Source: Candidatus Woesearchaeota archaeon
GTDB taxonomy: Archaea > Nanoarchaeota > Nanoarchaeia > Woesearchaeales > GW2011-AR4
NCBI GenBank assembly: GCA_023259315.1
Contig: JAHFQL010000071.1
Location: 1-6,391 of the forward strand
Reading direction: 5' to 3'
Length of the DNA: 6,391 nt
Shown here: piece after piece, positions 1-5,539 of the stretch
How positions within the stretch are numbered: position 1 is the stretch's first letter
Layout of the letters: the number at the start of each line of letters is the position of its first letter
Position numbers and translations under genes: made by a program
Notes under the pieces: generated by a model
Told to the model about the DNA's origin: nothing
The model's database searches: none
Seen by the model: the letters and a program-made list of their open reading frames with translations, nothing else

Positions 1-281
1 TCCTCTGATTTCTTCTCTTCAGCTGCTTTCTTTCCAGAGTCTGCTTTTGCTTCAGCCTTGTGCTCATGGCCTGCTGCCGGAGCCGCTGCCATGGCAACCT
101 GAGCTACTGCTGCTTTTTCAATAGCTTCTTCTATGTTGACTCCTTCCAAAGCTGCAACAAGCGCTTTGGCTCTTGCATCGTCAACTTTTACATGAGCTGC
201 TTCCAGCACTTTCTTTACATTCGCTTCATCAACTTTCTGTCCTGCCTTGTGAAGCAACATGGCTGCATACACATATTCCAT
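1..281 (-). CDS. rpl12: Ribosomal protein P1 (archaeal L12), 3' end cut by window
   Basis: This is the acidic stalk protein of the archaeal large subunit. P1 homodimers bind the helical spine of P0 and recruit translational GTPases. The reverse-complement reading begins [15 protein letters not shown] and continues through a helical N-terminal dimerisation and P0-binding domain (about residues 1-57). It then enters an Ala-rich hinge (about 58-71) and a Lys/Glu-rich linker. Ninety-three complete codons are visible with no stop. The family is usually about 100-110 residues, so only the last ten or so are missing, including the place where the GLGALFG-type tip would be. The start is fixed by a strong Shine-Dalgarno seven bases upstream. 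It follows rpl10 by 56 bases and is probably co-transcribed with it. The identification is secure; whether the tip motif is present cannot be judged here. Confidence 0.93.
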   Translation of the reverse strand, partial: MEYVYAAMLLHKAGQKVDEANVKKVLEAAHVKVDDARAKALVAALEGVNIEEAIEKAAVAQVAMAAAPAAGHEHKAEAKADSGKKAAEEKKSE

Positions 282-288
282 TTTATGT

Positions 289-294
289 TCCTCC
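289..294 (-). promoter_or_regulatory. Shine-Dalgarno of rpl12 (P1)
   Basis: GGAGGA on the minus strand, seven bases before the P1 ATG at 281. It is a full anti-SD match and contrasts with rpl10, just upstream, which has none. Strong initiation would fit the need for several P1 copies per ribosome. Confidence 0.8.
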
Positions 295-337
295 GTAATT
301 GTTTTGTTTTAATTTAGCTTTTTAATTTTTAATAATA

Positions 338-1465
338 TTATTTCTCTTTCTTATCTTGCTCTTCAATAGATTTTTTATGAATGTCATGGTATATTTTCTC
401 AACTTCCTTCACTTCTTTTTGATTTTCCCTCATTTTTATGTTCGCTTCCAATTCCTCTCTTGTTGGGGCTTTTATTTCATGTGATTCTGACTTTTGTCCT
501 TCATGTTTTGTTTTTTGAGGTTCTTTTTTCGATTCAGTTTTTTCTTCTCTTATTTCATGTTTTGTCTCAAAAACTTCAATATTTGCAGTCTCTTTCAAGC
601 CAAGCATTTGTCGTTCTGCTTTCGCAAGCAAGTCCTCCACAATGCCTTTATCAAAAATATTTTGTGAGATTCCAATTGCTTTTGCATCATTGTATGCTTT
701 GCCAATCAATAAATTTATTGTGCTTTTTGTCGGATAGCTTGCATTTACAGCAAGGTTCAATGCCCATCTTGCGGCATTAGATAATCTGTTCAAATATTCC
801 TTTTCGTCGATTGATAAGATATCTCTTTCATAAATCAGGCCATTTTCATATACAGCAACCAAATCCAAGCCAACTTCCATTGGCTGGACTCCCAACCTAG
901 TCAAAATTTCAGCAACCTTAGGCTTTATTTTTTCTCCGGATTTTACAACAACAGTGTCTTCTTTTATGGCTACTTTTCCGCCTTCAACCCCTGATTTTAT
1001 GCCCGCCAATGCCAACTCGCCAATGATCGGGCCCGGGGCAAATGGAGTTGCACCTTTGTTTATAACTATGTCCCTTGGCGCAATCTGGCCTGCCTTTGCT
1101 GGCGCAGGACTTTTATTTTTCTGCAAAGTTTTGCTCAACTTGAACGGGTTTTCTTTTGTAAAAATCAAAGCTGGCATTCCTCCAAGATAATTCTCCAGCT
1201 GCTCAATTCCCTTTTTATTTGATTTTGTCTGCTCAAAGGCAAGTTTCATTAGTCTTCTCTTTGTCATTGTCAGGAAAAACTTGCCCCTTAACTGAGCCCT
1301 CATGTTCTGAAGCTGGGGAGCTGGCAAATTCTCCATGTTGACTATGCCGATTATTGGATGCTCATTTATGAGATTTACTAATTTGCTTACAACTTCTTTC
1401 TTGTATTCCGCGACATGCGTTGGTGCATGTGAGCGAACCTCACTCGCTTTCGATATTTGCTCCAT
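338..1465 (-). CDS. rpl10: Ribosomal protein L10, archaeal P0 type, with atypical C-terminal tail
   Basis: P0 is the base of the ribosomal stalk: it binds 23S rRNA with L11 and carries P1 dimers. Residues about 17-110 form the rRNA-binding domain, with NMENLPAPQLQ at 43-53 and LRGK at 59-62. Residues about 125-215 form the insertion domain present only in archaeal and eukaryotic P0 (PGPIIGEL, GVQPMEVGLDLVAVYENG). Residues about 218-290 form the helical spine that binds P1 (LNLAVNASYPTKSTINLLIGKAY). The last ~85 residues are Lys/Glu-rich and end EEQDKKEK, without the acidic stretch and GLGALFG-like tip normally shared with P1. At 375 residues it is longer than the usual ~300-350. About 16 residues precede the VAEYKKEVV block where most homologues start, but no later Met occurs before residue 44. 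There is no Shine-Dalgarno. It lies 45 bases after rpl1. Confidence 0.95.
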   Translation of the reverse strand: MEQISKASEVRSHAPTHVAEYKKEVVSKLVNLINEHPIIGIVNMENLPAPQLQNMRAQLRGKFFLTMTKRRLMKLAFEQTKSNKKGIEQLENYLGGMPALIFTKENPFKLSKTLQKNKSPAPAKAGQIAPRDIVINKGATPFAPGPIIGELALAGIKSGVEGGKVAIKEDTVVVKSGEKIKPKVAEILTRLGVQPMEVGLDLVAVYENGLIYERDILSIDEKEYLNRLSNAARWALNLAVNASYPTKSTINLLIGKAYNDAKAIGISQNIFDKGIVEDLLAKAERQMLGLKETANIEVFETKHEIREEKTESKKEPQKTKHEGQKSESHEIKAPTREELEANIKMRENQKEVKEVEKIYHDIHKKSIEEQDKKEK

Positions 1466-1510
1466 TTTTGATTTGAATTTTTTAAAAATAATTTTTATTT
1501 TATTACAGTT

Positions 1511-2191
1511 TTATTTCGTCTTTTTGGTAACCTCTAGATTTTCTCCGATTTTGACAGGTTTTCCCATTGTTAGTTTGATATGAATGTCCTTTATGTTGTG
1601 CTTTTCATTTGGAAGCCCATGCAATATGGAGTTATAAACTGCCAATGCATTGTCAGATAATTCATTCATGTTCATGTCTTCTGTGCCGATGCTGCACTGC
1701 ACTAATGGCGCATTTTTTGTGGTTACCCTCACAGTTCTCTGGAATTTTTCATATATTGGCTTTAAGTTTGCGTTTGGCGCAACTACCCCTCCTGCTTTTG
1801 GATTTGGCATCTTTCCTCTTGGACCAAATACCCTGCCGAATGTTGTAGCCACTTTTGGCATTATATTTGCCTGTGCAATGAAAAAATCGCAGCTGTTCGC
1901 TAGCTTTTTTATTTCCTTCTTGTCCTTGTATATTGTAAAATTGTCTGACAGAATTACAGAATCAATTATTTTTTTTGCCTGCTCGTACAACTCAGGCCCT
2001 ACTAAAGCGCACACCTTTACTTTCTTGCCCCTTGAATGTGGTAATGTTATGAACAAATCCACTTGATGCTCTGGCTTCTTTAAGTCAAGTCCCTTGAAGT
2101 TAACTATTAAGTCAAAGCTCTGCTTGAAGTTTCTTTTATCAGAAATATCCTTTGCTCTTGTTAATGCTGATTGTAATTCTTCCTTTTCCAT
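1511..2191 (-). CDS. rpl1: Ribosomal protein L1 (archaeal/eukaryotic L1/L10a type)
   Basis: L1 forms the mobile L1 stalk on 23S rRNA near the E site and helps release deacylated tRNA. In several bacteria and archaea it also represses its own operon by binding its mRNA. The 226-residue length is normal for archaeal L1. Domain I is built from the two ends of the chain (about 1-66 and 158-226) around domain II. The signature GPRGKMPNPK lies at 123-132, and the TMG motif that contacts rRNA at 208-210. The start is supported by a strong Shine-Dalgarno (AGGAGGG, six-base spacing) and by alignment of the first residues with the family. It is the first gene of rpl1-rpl10-rpl12 and has its own promoter. 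rpl11, a frequent partner, is not adjacent. Autoregulation is plausible from the family, and a stable hairpin sits at its ribosome binding site. Confidence 0.96.
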   Translation of the reverse strand: MEKEELQSALTRAKDISDKRNFKQSFDLIVNFKGLDLKKPEHQVDLFITLPHSRGKKVKVCALVGPELYEQAKKIIDSVILSDNFTIYKDKKEIKKLANSCDFFIAQANIMPKVATTFGRVFGPRGKMPNPKAGGVVAPNANLKPIYEKFQRTVRVTTKNAPLVQCSIGTEDMNMNELSDNALAVYNSILHGLPNEKHNIKDIHIKLTMGKPVKIGENLEVTKKTK

Positions 2192-2197
2192 TTAAAG

Positions 2198-2214
2198 CCC
2201 TCCTGCCGAAGCAG
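2198..2214 (-). promoter_or_regulatory. rpl1 Shine-Dalgarno with adjacent C(UUCG)G hairpin
   Basis: Read on the minus strand, CTGC-TTCG-GCAG (2214-2203) forms a four-base-pair stem closed by a C(UUCG)G tetraloop, an exceptionally stable RNA loop type. The Shine-Dalgarno AGGAGGG (2204-2198) begins inside its 3' arm, sharing the last AG, and the ATG follows after six bases. The hairpin could place or restrict ribosome access. Any role in L1 autoregulation is inference. Confidence 0.6.
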
Positions 2215-2246
2215 TACGACGGGTAATATTAATGGGATAATATACA

Positions 2247-2263
2247 TATTTATATAATTTACG
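2247..2263 (-). promoter_or_regulatory. Promoter of the rpl1-rpl10-rpl12 operon (BRE + TATA)
   Basis: The minus strand reads CGTAAA (BRE-like, 2263-2258) followed by TTATATAAATA (TATA box, 2257-2247). With the usual archaeal spacing of about 25 bases from the box centre, transcription would start near 2227. That gives a leader of about 36 bases that includes the UUCG hairpin and Shine-Dalgarno. Confidence 0.6.
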
Positions 2264-2299
2264 AAAAAGTTAATGTAACAGTCTCAATAAACAATAACA

Positions 2300-2309
2300 T
2301 TTATAAATT
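2300..2309 (+). promoter_or_regulatory. Second TATA-like box in the rpl1/rps15 intergenic region
   Basis: TTTATAAATT, preceded by the A-rich ACAATAACA, fits an archaeal TATA box on the plus strand and would start transcription near 2330. That is just before the foldable segment at 2330-2470. The core TTTATAAA is palindromic, so the direction is uncertain, and AT-rich intergenic DNA makes chance matches common. Confidence 0.3.
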
Positions 2310-2329
2310 GCCATACACTTCCATTCATT

Positions 2330-2470
2330 GAAAGATAGCTCGGTAAATTTATTTTGCTTGGCTATGCTGGATGAAGAAGTTTTTTCTCCAGTTTAATATA
2401 TTGCGAGTCGGATAGGCTGTAAACAAAAATATTAACTAAAACATTGGTCGCCTTTGCCGACGAGCCATAA
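2330..2470 (+). ncRNA. Candidate structured RNA or long rps15 leader
   Basis: This non-coding stretch is richer in G+C than its flanks and contains three complementary pairings. Hairpin B (2367-2391) pairs CTGGA with TCCAG, then GAAGA with TTTTC (one G-U, one bulged U). Hairpin C pairs 2407-2417 with 2450-2461: GTCGG with CCGAC and AGGC with GCCT, plus an A-U pair, a U-U mismatch and a bulged G, around a 32-base A-rich loop. GCTC (2338-2341) pairs with GAGC (2462-2465), closing the whole as a junction stacked on hairpin C. A TATA-like box lies about 25 bases upstream. It could be a small RNA or, because rps15 follows in the same direction, an S15 mRNA leader. No known RNA family was recognised, and the structure was folded only by eye. 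Confidence 0.25.
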
Positions 2471-2474
2471 ATTT

Positions 2475-2489
2475 GCGAAGTATATTTAT
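2475..2489 (+). promoter_or_regulatory. Proximal promoter of rps15 (BRE + TATA)
   Basis: GCGAAG (2475-2480) followed by TATATTTAT (2481-2489) matches archaeal BRE/TATA spacing. Transcription would begin around 2510, leaving a leader of only about 13 bases before the ATG at 2524. No Shine-Dalgarno is present, consistent with a near-leaderless mRNA. Confidence 0.5.
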
Positions 2490-2523
2490 TTTTAAAATAA
2501 CAAATTAAAAAATTAAATCAAAA

Positions 2524-2979
2524 ATGGCAAGAATGCATTCAAGGAAGAGGGGAAAGCATGGCTCAAAAAAGCCGGCCAAGAAGACTGCTCCATCCTGGAT
2601 TAGATATAAAGGAAAGGAAGTTGAGTTGCTGATATCAAAACTTGCAAAAGAAGGCAGGACAGCATCGCAAATTGGACTGATACTTAGGGATGTTTATGGT
2701 ATCCCAAGCGTGAGTGCCTTATGCGGCAAATCCGTGGGCGCGATTCTAAAGGAAAAAAATGTAGTGCCTGAAGTCCCAGAGGACTTATTGTCTCTTTTCA
2801 AGAAATATGCAGCAGTCAAGAAGCACATAGACACAAACAAGCACGATGAGACTGCAATACGAGGCTTGTCGCTCACAGAGTCGAAGATAAACAGGTTAGT
2901 TAAATATTACAAGAGAACAGGAAGAATTCCAGAAGCATGGAAGTTTAACGCTGACAGAATGGGATTTTTTGCTGAATGA
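2524..2979 (+). CDS. rps15: Ribosomal protein S15 (archaeal S15 / eukaryotic uS15)
   Basis: S15 is a primary 16S rRNA-binding protein of the small subunit platform. The 151-residue length is typical of archaea. The basic N-terminal extension MARMHSRKRGKHGSKKP, absent from bacterial S15, is followed by a helical segment with QIGLILRDVYGIPSV (49-63). The C-terminal S15 core (about 85-140) contains the conserved His/Asp region HIDTNKHDETAIRGL and ends RLVKYYKRTGRIPEAW. The start is fixed by the conserved MARMHS beginning. The gene stands alone, divergent from the rpl1 operon and convergent with the interrupted frame at 2998-3411. Its stop is TGA, showing that TGA terminates translation in this genome. 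There is no Shine-Dalgarno; the sequence before the ATG, AAATCAAAA, is identical to that before rpl10. Confidence 0.97.
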   Translation: MARMHSRKRGKHGSKKPAKKTAPSWIRYKGKEVELLISKLAKEGRTASQIGLILRDVYGIPSVSALCGKSVGAILKEKNVVPEVPEDLLSLFKKYAAVKKHIDTNKHDETAIRGLSLTESKINRLVKYYKRTGRIPEAWKFNADRMGFFAE

Positions 2980-3005
2980 TTATTTTTATTTCTTTTATTA
3001 TTTTT
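2980..3005 (+). terminator. T-tract terminator after rps15
   Basis: Immediately after the rps15 stop the plus strand carries repeated T runs (TTATTTTTATTTCTTTTATTATTTTT) with no obvious stem. Oligo-T tracts of this kind are the usual intrinsic termination signal in archaea. It overlaps the end of the convergent interrupted frame. Confidence 0.6.
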
Positions 3006-3411
3006 CTGGCCTTTTTATAAAAATTTGTGTGTACGGCTCAGTTCTCATAGGTTCTCTAATGGTAACATTATCATTTCTATCATAAGAAAAATGAGGCAAT
3101 GAATAATTCCTGTCTAGTTGAAGCACCCCTTTTTCTATGCCAGTCCAATTGTCGTAGTCTATCGAAACTATATTACCAATATCTCCAATCGCTCAATTTC
3201 CTCTCCCTTTAAGCCAAATCTTTACTTGTCTTTCTGATTCATTCTGTACCAATACCATTAGGTATTTTGAATCTTGATGTTCTCCAAAAAATTCAATAAC
3301 TGTTCCAATAGGAATTTCGCGAAGATCAACCCTTTCTGGTTTTTCAACTCCTTCTTCCTGGTCTATTCGCGGAGGCGCTTTTTAAAATGCTGGGATAGGG
3401 ACTAAAGTCAT
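2998..3411 (-). pseudogene. Interrupted gene for a small hypothetical protein (in-frame TAA and TGA)
   Basis: On the minus strand one reading frame runs from ATG at 3411 to tandem TAA TAA stops (3000-2995). It has 137 codons, broken by TAA at codon 10 (3384-3382) and TGA at codon 73 (3195-3193). Both sides of the TGA look like real protein: upstream VDLREIPIGTVIEFFGEHQ and KYLMVLVQNESERQVKIWLK, downstream AIGDIGNIVSIDYDNW and QIFIKRPEK. Alternating hydrophobic and polar residues suggest a small beta-rich domain. I do not recognise the family. A TATA box lies about 25 bases before the ATG, supporting that ATG as the original, leaderless start. There is no usable start codon between the TAA and the middle of the frame. 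It is most simply a recently inactivated gene. Sequencing error at one or both sites is possible; sense decoding of UGA is unlikely because rps15 uses TGA as its stop. Confidence 0.6.
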
Positions 3412-3430
3412 ATAATTTGGTAAAACATCA

Positions 3431-3441
3431 ATATATATAAA
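3431..3441 (-). promoter_or_regulatory. TATA box in front of the interrupted gene
   Basis: The minus strand reads TTTATATATAT preceded by an A-run as a possible BRE. The box centre is about 25 bases before the ATG at 3411, the spacing expected for a leaderless transcript beginning at that ATG. It directly follows the ispH stop. Confidence 0.45.
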
Positions 3442-3446
3442 TTTTT

Positions 3447-4376
3447 TTAAGAAGAAGTAATCTCCCTTATCCTCTCAACAACTTCCCTAATCAGATAATC
3501 CGGAGTTGAAGCTCCAGCTGTAACTCCGATCTTTTCCTTGTTTTCAAACCATTCTTCCTTTAATTGCTCTGATGACTGTATAAAATAACTTTCAACTCCA
3601 ATCTCTTTGCATTTTGCATAAAGTTCTTTGGAATTTGAAGAATTTAATCCACCAATCACAATCATAACATCAGATTCTTTAGCCACTTCCTCTGTTCCCG
3701 ACTGTCTTTGCTTTGTGGGGTTGCAGATTGTGTCAACAAATCCGTATTTTAGATTCAAATCCTTCATGCTCAGCGAAATCTGCTCAAATTTTTCATTCTT
3801 CATTTTTGAGTTTAAATCATCAATCAATTTCTTGTAGCCATTAACGGACATTGTTGTTTGGGAGATTATTGCATATTTGAGATAATTAGTTCTCTTGATA
3901 AAATCAATAATCAAATCAGAATCTTCTGCATGCTCGACTATGAAAGTGCCCTTTCCTTTAAGATGGTAGGAAGTGCCTATGGACTCTGGATGATTGCGCT
4001 TTCCGAATATAATAACTTCATAGCCATTGTTTTTCAGTTTAATTGCAACGTTATGCACCAAAGTTACCAGAGGGCAGGTTGCATCATTAAGGTTTTTTCC
4101 CCTTGTTATGGATTTTTCCTCAAGAATTTTGTATGTTGTGCCAGGCTCGCCGTGCGCCCTCAGGACAGTTATTGCATTTTGCGGAATTTCAGAAATATTC
4201 TCAACAAATACTATGCCTTTGCTTTCCAAATCGTCTATAACCCTTTCGTTATGGACAAGCTGGCCGAGAACATAAGTTTTTTCATTGTTCTTTTCAGCGA
4301 TTTCTTCTGCTACCTCTATGGCTTTTTTGACGCCAAAGCAGAACCCTGAGTTTTTTGCTATTTTTATAGTTGGCAT
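3447..4376 (-). CDS. ispH: 4-hydroxy-3-methylbut-2-enyl diphosphate reductase (IspH/LytB)
   Basis: IspH catalyses the last step of the MEP pathway, reducing HMBPP to IPP and DMAPP with a [4Fe-4S] cluster in the cytosol. All key residues are visible: cluster cysteines C13 (GFCFGV), C101 (DATCPLV) and C218 (DTICNPTKQRQ); substrate histidines H42 (VHNERV), H75 (AHGEP) and H129; the catalytic glutamate in HPE (E131); the Thr of SQTT (174); and the NSSNS and TAGASTPD diphosphate-binding motifs. Its 309 residues fit the short form, lacking the longer C-terminus of the E. coli enzyme. An extra segment of about 14 residues lies around 190-210. It is bacterial in type despite the archaeal neighbours, suggesting horizontal acquisition. 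It lies 98 bases downstream of the lipoprotein gene and shares a strand with ispE. There is no Shine-Dalgarno, and the start codon lies in an inverted repeat. Confidence 0.96.
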   Translation of the reverse strand: MPTIKIAKNSGFCFGVKKAIEVAEEIAEKNNEKTYVLGQLVHNERVIDDLESKGIVFVENISEIPQNAITVLRAHGEPGTTYKILEEKSITRGKNLNDATCPLVTLVHNVAIKLKNNGYEVIIFGKRNHPESIGTSYHLKGKGTFIVEHAEDSDLIIDFIKRTNYLKYAIISQTTMSVNGYKKLIDDLNSKMKNEKFEQISLSMKDLNLKYGFVDTICNPTKQRQSGTEEVAKESDVMIVIGGLNSSNSKELYAKCKEIGVESYFIQSSEQLKEEWFENKEKIGVTAGASTPDYLIREVVERIREITSS

Positions 4377-4434
4377 TTTAAATAGATTATATGCTTATTT
4401 ACTTAAAATTACTTCCCAAAAGAAATGCCAACTA
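4367..4434 (-). repeat. Inverted repeat with one arm covering the ispH start codon
   Basis: AAATGCCAACTA occurs on the minus strand at 4378-4367, where it contains the ispH ATG and codons 2-4, and perfectly inverted on the plus strand at 4423-4434. The two arms are separated by 44 AT-rich bases. In an mRNA starting upstream of 4434, the arms would pair over 12 base pairs, extended by a G-U pair and a partly matched A/U segment, burying the start codon. If transcription begins inside the spacer, the hairpin cannot form. Confidence 0.75.
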
Positions 4435-4440
4435 CGAGAA

Positions 4441-4448
4441 TTTAAAAA
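4441..4448 (-). promoter_or_regulatory. Possible TATA box of ispH
   Basis: TTTTTAAA on the minus strand, preceded by AGACAAACA. The predicted start is near 4418, just inside the spacer of the inverted repeat, giving a leader of about 40 bases without the upstream arm. Another weak AT-rich candidate (near 4403-4410) would give a leaderless start. Confidence 0.3.
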
Positions 4449-4475
4449 TGTTTGTCTTTAATTTTATTAAATAAA

Positions 4476-5504
4476 CTATTTTGGTGAAACGGAAGCTACA
4501 TCAGGCAGTAAAATATTGTAATCCATTTTTAATTTTTCAATTAGGGTCCTTCCTTTAGGCGTGATTGTTCTAGTGTCTGTGCTATCAGGTTCTGCCAAAC
4601 GCATGCTTTCCTTTAGGACAATCCCAACAAAAAGAGTCTCGTGGCTTTGGCTGTCAATCTGACTGAAATACCTGTATGTGTCCATCAGAGCAGAAGCCCT
4701 ACTAATTCTAATTCTAATATCATCATTTAGCGCCATCCTGTCACGAGAGCTTATTTTTTCTCCTGCTATTACTCCATTTGCCATCTGTTCTGCGTAAATT
4801 TTCGCCAACATGTAGCTCGACAAAGAATTAGTTTGGGCGCCTATATTTGTGATTTTTCCACTCGTATAATCCGTAAATACTGCCGGTTTTTCAAATGCCT
4901 CTCTGCTAAAATTAAAAACAAAAGAGGCATCGCCTTTTCCAAAAGAAGCGGAATCGGCATATGCGAATATGGGAAGAAATGAAGGATGTAGGCCAGTTGC
5001 AAGCCAATGAATCATGCCATCTAATCTAACATGCCCACTAATTTCAGTTATAATTGCCTCTTCAAGCTCTTGTCTTGAATCTGGTTTAGCTATAGTGGCT
5101 TCTAATTTCTCACGAGCTGTTATGTCCCTTTTTCTGAACGGATAAAAATCTATGGGTTTTTTGTCATCAAAATTACTGACTACATGTGTCCAGTAATCTG
5201 GATTTTGAACCATCTTCGTCATTTCCAATCTTCTTTCTAAAACTTTACTGTCAATGAATGCCTCAAAATCTCCAATATATTTTGGCACCATATTTGGCGA
5301 TGGATAAAGAGAAGCAAGTTCATCAAGCCTTTTCTTATTAAGTTCGTCTTGACGAGAAATTGAAACTTGTGTAATTTCAGGAGCTTGTGCCCCACTACCG
5401 AGACTGCCATTAGCCCTGCCTTCTAAAGATTTATCACGTGAAGGAGCACAAGAGGCAACAAGAGCGCTCAAAAATACAATTCCAAGCCCTTTCCTGCTTA
5501 TCAT
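4476..5504 (-). CDS. Predicted lipoprotein of unknown function
   Basis: I do not recognise this 342-residue protein. The N-terminus is a clear lipoprotein signal: positive n-region (R4, K5), hydrophobic stretch LGIVFLSALVA (7-17) and lipobox VASC with C19 as the lipidated residue. A Ser/Gly-rich linker follows (about 20-45). The mature part appears mainly helical and charged, with no further membrane segment, so it is probably anchored outside the cell membrane. Tracts worth a profile search are EISGHVRLDGMIHWLATGLHPSFLP, a Gly/Ser/Phe-rich stretch around 187-200 and LKMDYNILLPDVASV at the end; no catalytic motif stands out. It lies between ispE (35 bases upstream) and ispH (98 bases downstream) on the same strand. 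The start is supported by the signal peptide and by a TATA-like element about 25 bases upstream, suggesting a leaderless mRNA. A role in isoprenoid metabolism cannot be claimed. Confidence 0.8.
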   Translation of the reverse strand: MISRKGLGIVFLSALVASCAPSRDKSLEGRANGSLGSGAQAPEITQVSISRQDELNKKRLDELASLYPSPNMVPKYIGDFEAFIDSKVLERRLEMTKMVQNPDYWTHVVSNFDDKKPIDFYPFRKRDITAREKLEATIAKPDSRQELEEAIITEISGHVRLDGMIHWLATGLHPSFLPIFAYADSASFGKGDASFVFNFSREAFEKPAVFTDYTSGKITNIGAQTNSLSSYMLAKIYAEQMANGVIAGEKISSRDRMALNDDIRIRISRASALMDTYRYFSQIDSQSHETLFVGIVLKESMRLAEPDSTDTRTITPKGRTLIEKLKMDYNILLPDVASVSPK

Positions 5505-5524
5505 TTAAACTTTAAAGGAGTAGC

Positions 5525-5534
5525 TATTTAAATA
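5525..5534 (-). promoter_or_regulatory. TATA-like box of the lipoprotein gene
   Basis: TATTTAAATA on the minus strand, in the 35 bases after the ispE stop, is centred about 25 bases before the lipoprotein ATG at 5504. This spacing predicts a leaderless transcript and means the gene need not depend on ispE transcription. The element is palindromic and AT-rich, so certainty is limited. Confidence 0.4.
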
Positions 5535-5539
5535 AATTG

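Noticed and set aside
1650..2066. 138-codon plus-strand open frame
   Set aside because: It lies antisense within rpl1, which has full family motifs; the Cys/Phe-rich translation is typical of a shadow frame.
2436..2468. Ten-codon basic peptide MARRQRRPMF on the minus strand, considered as an L41e-like micro-protein or leader peptide
   Set aside because: It is far shorter than L41e (about 25 residues or fewer), has no ribosome binding site, and lies within hairpin C, whose G+C-rich arms create the Arg codons.
2334..2470. tRNA-like D-arm string TAGCTCGGTA
   Set aside because: No T-arm GGTTCRA motif, no acceptor stem of seven pairs and no anticodon arm could be found on either strand.
3193..3195. 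UGA reassigned as a sense codon genome-wide
   Set aside because: rps15 ends in TGA exactly at the expected C-terminus and Trp is encoded by TGG throughout, so TGA acts as a normal stop.
3858..4349. 163-codon plus-strand open frame
   Set aside because: It is antisense to ispH over conserved active-site codons and has no promoter or ribosome binding site of its own.
4426..4446. Plus-strand mini-frame MPTTRI in the ispH upstream region
   Set aside because: Six codons only; better explained as the inverted copy of the ispH start than as a coding sequence.
4990..5045. Possible zinc-protease motif in the lipoprotein (HVRLDGMIH)
   Set aside because: The spacing and residues do not match HExxH or another known metal-site pattern; no second ligand motif was seen.
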